From: Tetraselmis striata
Lineage: Eukaryota > Chlorophyta > Chlorodendrophyceae > Chlorodendrales > Chlorodendraceae
Assembly: GCA_006384855.1 (NCBI GenBank)
Contig: VCJN01002153.1
Span: forward strand, 1 to 64,000
Direction of reading: 5' to 3'
Length of the DNA stretch: 64,000 nt
Both the position numbers and the translations under genes were made by a program. Positions 55,353 through 64,000 of this stretch are shown in pieces (position 1 is the stretch's first letter; every line of letters starts with the position of its first letter). A model generated the notes under the pieces. It did no database searches and was not told the DNA's origin. It saw only the letters and a list, made by a program, of their open reading frames with translations.

Positions 55353-55824
55353 TTATGGTATCTCGTGTGTGTGATTATGATATACCCGTAGTTTCGTATG
55401 ATTGTAATCAGACGCGATGACTTGTCATGCTAAAGGCCGGCAGCATTCGCCTGTTCCTCCGCAGGTTTGGCTCTTCAGCTCAGCCGCTGTCTCCGCGGTG
55501 CTCGGCCGGCCAGTCCCAATGCTTCGCGACGCACAGCCGCAGTCCGAGCTCCCCGTGTCAGTGGGCAGCGGGCTCGGCGACAGCGAGAATCACCGATGTC
55601 AGCAACGGAGCGAAAAGGGATCGGTCATCGACTGCTGTCTCGCCACCGCACGGCGCCGGTGGTGCCGAGGCTGCGTGGCGCTCATGTGTGCGTGCGGGCT
55701 CATGCTGGCGGCAGGGACTTTCTTGGCGAGCACGGAGCTCTGGCTGATGTACGGCACACCCTCTGACCCCCCCCCCCCCCCCCCACCCCACCCGCCGCGC
55801 CCCCTCTCTGCCCGCCTCCCCTAG
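53662..55824 (+). CDS. Multi-pass membrane protein, unrecognised family
   Basis: Four exons with agreeing phases: 53,662-54,034, 54,258-54,390, 55,008-55,113, 55,465-55,824; 323 residues. About six hydrophobic segments are visible: ITDLVLSAESFVALACVLFL, ACVRMGFAALFLATGACSLL, WFLLSSWSWWAVVVYAF with a Cys-rich end (CEGCCC), LWVAAAAGMLLLSLLPQVLI, VAGVTVAIGQVWLFSSAAVS and CVALMCACGLMLAAGTFLAS. Between the last two lies a polar loop of about 60 residues. The end of exon 4 runs through a C run read as poly-Pro before a stop; the true 3' exon may differ. The TD-x-x-L opening of helix 1 and LLGAVGH at the end of helix 2 recall some uncharacterised membrane families, but I cannot assign one. No catalytic or pore motif is obvious. 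Confidence 0.6.
55316..55352. repeat. (TG)n microsatellite
   Basis: TG dinucleotide run of about 26 nt with one interruption, inside the last intron of the membrane-protein gene. Confidence 0.9.
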
Positions 55825-56459
55825 CCGCTGCGGTATGTCCCGCGCATATTTTTTGTTTTCGCACAGCCACACACGCCCGCAACTACAGTTGTTCCAGTGA
55901 CACATGGGTCTGAATTACGCAATTCTCTGGCTTTTAAACAAGAGCTCCTGCCATTCTCCACATGAGTTTGGAGCTGAGAGTGCACTCAGAACGTCGCAAG
56001 CTTTCAGTGATGCACGTTGTGCCATCACGCACAGGGCGTCATAAGGCTGTCCACCTGGTTGGGGTATAGGATAAACTTGAAGAGACGAGTGAGCAGCGCA
56101 TTTGGTCCACGTACCCACAGTGCAGTACCGGTGCCGACGGGTCAGTACGGGTCAGTAAGGCAGTGTGTACTTGGGACTTTTGGGGTCATCTGAGGACTGT
56201 TGGACTGTTTCTTATCAAGTCCTTGCCACTTTTGGTGTTAGTTTGTCTTACTTACGACTGGAAAAGATGGATCTACTCTTACCGAGTGAATTTTTTCGCA
56301 CCCCATCGGCATCCGTAGAAAGGTAAACTCATGCAATATGCCGTGGAATTTCACTCCTTGGTGTGTACCCACCCGGGATGTCTGGTGATATTATTGATAC
56401 AGCCGTCCAGTGATGTATAGATATATACGTACGAGTACAGATACACATACATATAGTGA
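55825..56459. other. Intergenic
   Basis: No gene recognised; grades into the hexamer microsatellite. Confidence 0.4.
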
Positions 56460-57000
<541 letters not shown>

Positions 57001-57112
57001 ATATTGGACCGGACATCAACATTGTCCGGCATGGGTAAAGGTATGTAGGATATAGCTACGTGGGAAATCATGCACATGTATATAGTTTAATCGCCGGGCA
57101 TCATGCCAAGGC

Positions 57113-57796
57113 ATGGCGCATCGCCATTCGGTATGTCTGACCCTCAGCCGCATGCCCTTGATCCATCTCATATGCAGACTGGACCCCGGGAGCCGAGCTT
57201 GCCGGAGGGTTGCGTTTCACAATTACCTGAGAGAGTCCCGGCTGCAAACGAGATGGGCGCCGCCCTCCGGCCCAGACAACCACAGCGCTTCTGGGAACGT
57301 GTTCGCGACGGCCTCTGGGCATGGGCCCTCTATGCGCGCGTTGAGAGCCGCGGTGGCGGAGGCTGTGGTTCGCGGCGTTTCCGCGGAGCAACAAGCCGAG
57401 GATGCAGTGACGAGCGCGCTGGTGGACACAGATACGATGCACCACAATTCCGTCGATAGGCAAACCCCAGTGCGGGACGACAGTGAGGCGAATATGCCCG
57501 CAGGCAAGGAAACAAGCCTGGAGTACTTGCATTTCATCCTCAACCACTGGTACATGGACGACGCTGCATTGAAGTGCATCATGGCTGCGCACCCCCGCTA
57601 CAGAGGGCGGAGCTGGCGCCTGCTCCTCCAGCGCCGTGTTGCGATCATGCACGTGCTGTTCTCCTTGGCCATGCCGGCCGTGCTGATCGCAGCGTACTAC
57701 CTGGCCTTCCCTGGCAGCAAGAGTTGTCAGCCAGACAGGGTTGGACCGCCATGTCTGCAGATGGCGGAATTTCAAAAATCGTCAGAGACTCCATGA
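57113..57796 (+). CDS. Hypothetical protein with one C-terminal membrane segment
   Basis: A 227-codon frame. Its second half has protein character: MRALRAAVAEAVVRGVSAEQ, then KETSLEYLHFILNHWYMDDA, a basic patch RYRGRSWRLLLQRR and a hydrophobic helix VAIMHVLFSLAMPAVLIAAY followed by a short polar tail. The first 70 codons are less convincing, so the true start may be an exon boundary within 57,150-57,330. It may be a separate gene or a further exon of the membrane protein upstream, from which the hexamer microsatellite separates it. Family not recognised. Confidence 0.4.
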   Translation: MAHRHSVCLTLSRMPLIHLICRLDPGSRACRRVAFHNYLRESRLQTRWAPPSGPDNHSASGNVFATASGHGPSMRALRAAVAEAVVRGVSAEQQAEDAVTSALVDTDTMHHNSVDRQTPVRDDSEANMPAGKETSLEYLHFILNHWYMDDAALKCIMAAHPRYRGRSWRLLLQRRVAIMHVLFSLAMPAVLIAAYYLAFPGSKSCQPDRVGPPCLQMAEFQKSSETP

Positions 57797-59464
57797 GTCA
57801 AAAGCCACGCCAGCCAACAGCTGCAATGAAGACAAAGCTGCGCGATGGGCAGATTGTTGAGCAGCAGATTACAGTATCTTAAAACAAAAAACACCTCATG
57901 GAGTCACGTGCTTTTATTTGTGGATACGACTTTTTGAACGGTGATCCCGCTGCAAAGTAATCGTGTGTTCCCTGTTGCCGCTGCTGCAGCAGCAGTCTGT
58001 GCCGGTGCGGCTTGGTCCCGGCTGCCATAAGTTTTTGCCTTGATCACTAGCTTTGCGGGCTACACGCGCACCTGCCCGCAGCATAGTGGCATTTCAATTT
58101 GTATAGCTACAGCTGTTGCTATAGAGATACATGCGATCACATCACTGGCAGCATCATTACGATGCACTTCACATAAAGCGCTGAGTGATTTCGTCATTAG
58201 TCCGATCAAGGACATATCCATCACAGCATGATACAGTTCATCTCCTGAACATCGGAACAGCCGGTCGGGCGTGACCCGTAGGTGGAAAAAAGCAAGCATG
58301 GCGATGATATATCATACTTGTATTTGATATTGGATAAGGTACGTCTAAAATGGTGATTGTACATTCATTTATCTATATAGATGTACACATATGTGTATAT
58401 ATTTATATACATTCAGGCCAGGAACACTGCTGCTTATATACTAGGCCGTCCTATAGGAGGTCAGGACACTGTTGTATTTGCTGTGGAGGTATGATACGGT
58501 TTATACAGCGCTGCGCTGATTACCATCCGATGAAAATGTATCGAAGTCGGCAGCATCAAGAATGATGATCATGATGCATAGCGCAAGTGGCCTTGTGTAT
58601 ATTATGACCTTTACGCTTAGGTATAGTGGTATATAGACGCGGCATGCTGGGCCTTGGGCTTCACATGGGATGTGATAAATGGCAGTGCGCCGATATGATG
58701 GCATCAGCGCACTTGCAGGAGCATCGTGGAAGCAGCCTCGCTTTTTGATATGCCACCATACTATCGCTCCTTATAAACCGACAAGACGATCCCGCATATC
58801 TTATCAAGCAACAAGTGATGAACGTAACCAGAAAATATCACACCGCACGACTTATGTTTCCTTCACTTGGGATTGCTCGTCTTGCTGTTGACACGCCGCC
58901 CCTCAATCCCTGCCTAATATATATAGCGCTGCCCTTATTGTTTTTTGAAATTTGCCCAAACAAGTAGCCACACTATCATTTAGTACCTGTGTATTAAATT
59001 TTACATATCGCCTATCAAATTTGGCGTGCGGCAACAGCCGCGCCTGCCGTAGTACTAAATAATAATACCGGCAGCTGCCAGCAGTCCAGTATAAGCATTG
59101 GCATGAAACTGCGACGCTGCTTTCATACGCATGACGGTGTGGCACATAGATATCACATATGTCATGTATAATGGCATATATATGAATGCAAGCTCTAATA
59201 AGATGCCGGTGCTGATTCCGCGTGCCCGGCGGCGCAACGCCATAAAGCCTGCTGCCACACATACTTACTACCGAATGACTGAATTTGCTTGGTTGATGTG
59301 CTGATATTAGCTTCCTTCGCCAACGATATGCTGCCCGCTGTCGCGTGAGCGAGCAGCCTACCATTTTTAATTTCCTACAGGGCGGATGGTGCTTGCGGGG
59401 GCTACCATGATGCGCTGGCGCGTCAAATTGCATCATGCACCTAAAGCGTCGCTTCTATATTAAG
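57797..59464. other. Intergenic, AT-richer
   Basis: Only short frames without recognisable motifs. No gene seen. Confidence 0.4.
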
Positions 59465-59905
59465 ACTGTCACGCATTACTCGAATGGGCCGACGCCCCAA
59501 TCAACGGGTAGGGCGGACCTTTCGTGGTCGGTGCCGGGTATTTTGATGGCAGCGTTTTAGACGGTGATCCAACAGTGTTGGAAATTCTTTCACTAGCCTT
59601 CAGTTAGTCTTGCAGAATGCTTCGGCAATTTGCTTGATGACTATAACGGAGCGTCGCCTACCCAGGGCTTATCCGTAACTGGATCGCTGCCTAAACGGCC
59701 GTCGTAGAGACGCTGCAAGGGTTTCACTGGTGCCAGCCCTGTCCCGGGGGCGGGGAAAAAAACGCTGATGATGATGCTCCGAAACCATATGCGGGGCACC
59801 TTCGCGGCGCGTCCTCGAAACCCTCTGTCGAAACAACGACGCTTTTTCCTTCCCCAGTACTTTGCGTGCATTCTCTGGACGCTCTCCCTGTCACCAAAAA
59901 GTTAT
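59465..59905 (-). mobile_element. Dispersed repeat C, longest copy (about 440 bp)
   Basis: Read on the minus strand it starts GGTGACAGGGAGAGCGTCCA (near 59,900) and ends CCCATTCGAGTAATGCGTGA (near 59,470), joining the 5' part seen at 25,873 and 39,172 with the 3' part seen at 44,244-44,528. A 76-codon frame starts MHAKYWGRKKRRCFDRGF. No inverted termini or target duplication were identified; it is probably a short non-autonomous element or the end of a longer one. Confidence 0.75.
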
Positions 59906-60206
59906 AAAACAACGACGCTCGAGATGATGGGCGAGACTGAGAGAGCGGCGCGAGATGATGGCAACGTCTTCGGCGTCTCGTTGGTTAGGGAGGCATCGCA
60001 GCTGGGTGTGTCACTAGCCAGCACACAGGCTCGCTTGCACCCTCGCGCCAAAACCGAGAAACCCAGCGGCTCAGCGTGATCGCAAGAGTAATTTGCGCGG
60101 ATATAAAGGGAATACGAGGTAGAGGTTAAGCGGCGGTGGTACGTACTGGACTCCTACTCGTAGCGCAGACTACAGTACCGTCTACCCCACCGCCGCCGGC
60201 GACGCG
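59906..60206. other. Region upstream of msrB
   Basis: Likely 5' UTR or a presequence exon of msrB: an acceptor GCGCAG precedes an in-frame run STVYPTAAGDA just before the chosen Met. Confidence 0.35.
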
Positions 60207-61135
60207 ATGGCCGCCTCCTTCCCGGGCCAGAAGAGCGACGCGGAGTGGAAGGCGCAGCTGAGCGCGGAGGAGTTCCGCGTGCTGCGCGGCAAGGGCACCG
60301 AGGCGCCGCGGACGGGCGAGTGAGTGGCCTGGGCAAGCCGTCCCGACGCCGCATGCCTCGCCACTAAGTTGGCCACGGGGGCGCCACTCAGCGGGGCTGC
60401 CCCGATGGTCATTCCGTTCAACGCGCGATTTCAGCCTGAAGCCGTTTCGATTCTTAAAGCTTGAATCACCTCAGCTGAATTCCACCTAGTCTGAAGTGAT
60501 TTATCCTCAGAGACACTGCGGCACAGCACAGCACAGCACAGCTCATCCCTCTCGCCCGATGCCGCTGCCAGGTACGACAAGTTTTACCCGGCGGAGGGCT
60601 ACTTTGAGTGCCGCGCCTGCAAGCACCCGCTGTACACAGGTACCAAACCCTGTCGCCTCAGGCCAGCTCGCTCTGCGCGGCGGCACACTGGCAGGCTACC
60701 TGCGCCGAGCTGACCCGATCCCCCCCCCCCCCCCCCCCCCCCGGGTGTACCGTGCAGCCAAGGCCAAGTTCGACTCGGGCTGCGGCTGGCCCGCCTTTGA
60801 CAAGTGCTTCAAGGGCTCGGTGGCGATCGAGCGCGACGACTCCATCCCGGGGCGCCCCCGCATCGAGATCATGTGCGGCAACTGTGGCGGTACGCGGCCA
60901 CACCCCACCCCACCCCACCCCACAGCTGAAGACCCAGGGCGGCTGTGAATGAGCGACTCGTGCGCCACCCGCCTAGGCGCCGTCTGACGGGGGGCTGTGC
61001 GCAGGGCACCTGGGGCACGTGTTTGCCGGGGAGGGCATGACCGACACCAACGAGCGCCACTGCGTCAACTCCATCAGCGTCAAGTTCGTGGACGGCGCGC
61101 CCCCGGGCGGCTTGGTGGAGGCAAAGGTGGTCTGA
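60207..61135 (+). CDS. msrB: Peptide-methionine (R)-S-oxide reductase
   Basis: Four exons: 60,207-60,319, 60,572-60,639, 60,758-60,889, 61,005-61,135; phases match and give 147 residues. It reduces the R-diastereomer of methionine sulfoxide in proteins, using thioredoxin or glutathione systems. It starts [20 protein letters not shown], the usual helical lead-in. Zinc ligands are C51/C54 (FECRACK) and C100/C103 (MCGNCGG). CGWPAF is at 69-74, HLGHVF at 106-111 and the catalytic Cys124 is in RHCVNS. Only the catalytic domain is visible; a plastid or other presequence could be encoded upstream, because the frame stays open to an acceptor 5' of the Met. Intron 2 ends in a C run of about 22 nt shortly before its CAG acceptor. 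Intron 1 contains TTCAG/CTGAA words like the transposon at 44.6 kb. Converges with the phosphoesterase gene. Confidence 0.93.
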
Positions 61136-61606
61136 CTCTTTGCGGGCGCATGGAGGACACCTGTCGGCACCGCATCATGCGCTCGAAGACAAGGCGACCA
61201 CTTGCCTTTTGCCTGGGAGGCAGGCCGGGTGCTAACAAGTGCCCCGTTTTGCGCGTGGCCATGCTCCGGTATCGACCGGGGCGCGGCGATGAATGCGGCA
61301 TGGAAAGTGGCCCATGCCGTCGGTCTCGGCGAGTGCTTGATTACATATATATGTACACAATGAATGCCGCGCACGCACACGCGCCGGGCGTTGGGCCGCC
61401 GGGTTTAAAAAATGGGTGCAAACACCTGAATTTTCAGTTTCCAATGTGGTAGACTCAATCCGGTGCTGGTGGGATTGGCAGCATGGGATTGAGCCTTGGG
61501 GGGGGAGCGGGGGTTGCACCACGCAGGGGTGCACCCTCTGCACTGTACATGCCGCTGCGAGGGCTACAGGTCGCGGGTCGCTTGACCGGGCCCGGGGGCT
61601 CCCCCG
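61136..61606. other. Convergent 3' region
   Basis: Between msrB and the phosphoesterase; no gene. Confidence 0.4.
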
Positions 61607-63690
61607 TCACATCGGGCCGCCGGACTGCACCACCACGCGCATCGTCCGCGCGGGGTGCCCCTTGCCGGGCGCCGGCCGGGCCTGCCAGGCGTAGTCGGAC
61701 AGGCCCCCAAAGCCGCGCACCGTTATCCTTTCGCCCTCCACCTGCGCCGCAACCAGGCCATTGCGCCGCGTCAGCCCATTGACATGCCGCTGGTGCCCTC
61801 TTCTCCTCGACAAAGCCGGAAGCACCACCCACAACTCGGTGGATCGCACCATTTAATCCGAATGTCGCAAATACACCGAATTGCTCTGCATCATCGAGCC
61901 CGAGATTCCGCTCTATTCACGCTCTATTCATCTATTATGTATTCTAAAATAATTCCACATACATGAACTCCCCTCTCTCGTTGCCGCGTGGCCATACGAA
62001 TAAACAGCGAACCTAAAGTCTGGTTGCAGCGTGCGAAAGTGAGCCGCAGTTGCCCAATGCACAGAGTGCATGCAGCATTGAGCTCAATGAGATGAATCCG
62101 TGCTTGAAGGCCTCACAGCCTGGCATGAACGCTGCCATGCTGGGACGCGGCCCCAGGTGACTATTGGGCTCGACTACTGGGAGCCGAACAAAGCGCCGCA
62201 TGCGACATGAACTGTTCATGCGTGGTTGGCGTAGGGGATGTGGCGTGCTGCGTGCGCGGGCCCACCTGAAAGATGAAGTATGGGGCGATCGACGCCGCGG
62301 GCGTGGCCACCATGGCCGGCACGTTCATGAAATGCACCCCGCCCTTTTGGCAGTGCGCCAGCCGCGGCCCGCGGCCGCAAAGCACCACGTTGGTGGCGGC
62401 GCTGCCGAGCAGCACTTCCCGCACCGCCTCCGAGTCTCCGACGCACTCCTGGGTGCGCGTGCAGCACTCTGCGCCCGCACAGCCACACAGCGCAGTGTGA
62501 CCACCGGCCGGAAGCAACACATTGGCCGGGCGGAATTCTTCCGGTCCGTGCGCCTGTGGGGGCGCCGCTCACCTTGGTGCACCGGGTCATGCGTCGCCAC
62601 GATGACGCGCTCCCCCTGCCGCTCCGCTGCCGATAGAACTCCCTGCAGCCACTCCAGCTGCGCCTGCCCAACCCCCACCGCCTGCTTCGGCGACATGCCC
62701 TGCGAGTACGCCGTGCCGGTTGAGAAATCTGCCACACTTTCGTCCCTAAATTCGATGCTTATATTCCATGTGGCGTGAATGCAAGATTCGGTGGCGGGGG
62801 GCGCGGCACCTTTGTGCCCGGATTCGGAGTGCATTTCTGGTGTGTGTCCAGCACAATTAACCGCCAGCCGCATGGCAGCGCCCGCGTGTAGTAGCTCCCC
62901 TCCAGCCCAAGATGCTGTAGCACCGCCTGGCGAAACGACAACATGCTGGCACGAGTGAGCGTCACGGGCGCAAGCCCCCTGCCTGCTCATTCCTCCGACC
63001 TATATAGAGGCCTGCTCACTGTTTCCATGTCGTCAGCATCACTGCGGACGCTCACCTTTGTGCTCAGCGCCGCCGCCTCGTTCCCGAAGGCGTGGTACAC
63101 AGGCAACTTCCAAGCCTGCAGCTCCAGGGAGACATCGCTCCTCATTAACAATCAAACACATTGCTGACTTTTTCTGCTTGGTCGAGACAAGTTCAAAGGG
63201 GGCGAGGGGGGAGGGGGGGGGGAGGGGGGGGGGCAGCGTATTTGCGAATATATGACGGTCACACTGGGAGTTACATCGACGACAATCCGCGGGATAGTAC
63301 GCGAATGCGCGGTGGAATGTAGCACGACAGCATCACGCGCGCGCGCCGAGGGGGTGGGGTGGGGGCGGGGGGGGGGGGGGGGGGGGGTGGAGGGAAGCTC
63401 ACCACCCGTGCGAAGTCGCTCAGTACTTTCTGCAGGTCCCGATTGCAGAGGTCCTGCAGGCCAAACGACGTGCTGTCACGTTAGTTACGTACCGCTCGCT
63501 AATACGCGTCAACGACCGACGCCACTGGGGATTTCACCGCCGCGGCCCGGCCGCACCTTGGACTCGTTGCCGGCCGTGAGGTCGCCGATGTTGATTGCGC
63601 AGCACGCCCCCTCCTTCTTCGAGACCCAGTGCCTCGCCGCGTGCTCCAGCTTGGCGAGGGCGTGCTGGTAGCGCCCCGGCCAACCCGTGC
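61607..63690 (-). CDS. ADPRibase-Mn-like metallophosphoesterase, degenerate metal site, 5' end not found
   Basis: Visible exons (minus): about 63,690-63,557, 63,453-63,403, 63,115-63,056, 62,926-62,810, about 62,745-62,573, 62,468-62,266, 61,741-61,607. The order follows Mn2+-dependent ADP-ribose/CDP-alcohol diphosphatase (ADPRM): RYQHALAKLEHAARHW, CCAINIGDLTAGN, LPVYHAFGNEAAAL, LPCGWRLIVLD, MSPKQAVGVGQAQLEWLQGV, ERVIVATHDPVH, NVVLCGRGPRLAHC, VHFMNVPAMVATPA, ERITVRGFGGLSDYAW. ADPRM proteins normally have GNHE and GHTH metal motifs; here they read GNEA and GRGP, so key His ligands are missing, while the Asp of GDLTAG and the His of ATHD remain. The N-terminal DxQ motif was not found in the last 300 bp, so it probably lies past the edge. 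The junction between the exons near 62,810 and 62,745 does not match in phase. Likely a non-catalytic or changed-substrate paralogue. Confidence 0.65.
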
Positions 63691-64000
63691 CGCTCACCTG
63701 CCGAGTACGAGAAGGCGTACGTAGTACGCCGTACGGTACATTCGCTTGTCAGCGCACTGCGTCAGCACTGCGGCTGCGCTCATCACCAGCCGCTGACCTT
63801 TCAGTCGACACGACGCCTAGGCGTTGCGTGTTCGACGCGAATGGCCGACAGAAAGCGCGCGCATACACTGGCAGGAGGGCGAGTCGCGTGGATTGGTGGT
63901 GGGGGGGTGGGGGGGGGGGGGGGCGCGGGCGTTCGGGACGCGCTCGTGCCGTTCGTTGAAGCAGAGGGTGCTGTTGGCGCTGATGTGACGAATTGTTACC
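63691..64000. other. Right edge
   Basis: G run at 63,901-63,923. May be intron of the phosphoesterase gene; no exon recognised. Confidence 0.35.

Overview
The window reads as nuclear DNA of a green alga (Chlorophyta). Two plastid-targeted genes point there: a PetM-type cytochrome b6f subunit whose C-terminus matches the algal form, and a chlorophyll(ide) b reductase of the NOL/NYC1 family, which implies chlorophyll b. The genes are intron-rich (mostly GT-AG, one good GC-AG), GC-rich in exons, and often arranged as convergent pairs. Long dC/dG homopolymer runs (roughly 10 to 30 nt) occur dozens of times, in introns as well as between genes.

Layout. Positions 1-18,400 are almost gene-free and repeat-dominated: a GC minisatellite and a 200-bp tandem repeat (1.58-2.24 kb), a satellite array of about 370-bp foldback units with a dimeric higher-order pattern (3.87-6.51 kb), three copies of a 0.5-0.75-kb dispersed repeat, two of them head-to-head (8.8-11.8 kb), and a decayed transposase-like remnant (15.85-16.5 kb). 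Positions 18.5-33.9 kb carry the first gene block: a capsule-polysaccharide-type glycosyltransferase (+), a carbohydrate-type sulfotransferase (+), VPS29 of the retromer (-), chlorophyll b reductase (+), PetM (-) and a plastid-type CBM20 starch-binding protein (-). Positions 34-39 kb hold a broken DIRS-like retroelement. At 39.4-43.7 kb an ER protein with a MANF C-terminal-like domain (+) faces a MEAK7-like TLDc protein (-). Positions 43.8-48.2 kb hold a dispersed repeat and an intact-ended 1.1-kb inverted-repeat transposon with target-site duplication. Positions 48.25-52.4 kb encode a sodium/calcium exchanger whose cytoplasmic loop carries a C2 domain. Two unrecognised membrane proteins follow (53.7-57.8 kb), separated by a (TACATA)n tract. 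The right end has methionine sulfoxide reductase B (+) and a degenerate ADPRibase-Mn-type phosphoesterase (-) that may run off the edge.

How the genes relate. PetM, chlorophyll b reductase and the CBM20 protein would serve the chloroplast (electron transport, light-harvesting turnover, starch or pyrenoid). The adjacent glycosyltransferase and sulfotransferase are both secretory-pathway enzymes that could build sulfated surface polysaccharide. VPS29, the MANF-like protein and TLDc protein belong to endomembrane housekeeping, and the exchanger to calcium homeostasis. There is no operon logic.

Quality caveat. In three conserved genes (four places) the reading frame and splice phases become consistent only if one base is removed. 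The one-directional pattern suggests insertion-type errors in a long-read assembly rather than four independent mutations. Gene models were assembled by hand from ORFs, splice consensus and phase; first exons and transit peptides are the least certain parts. I saw no tRNA, rRNA, CRISPR array or bacterial-type feature.
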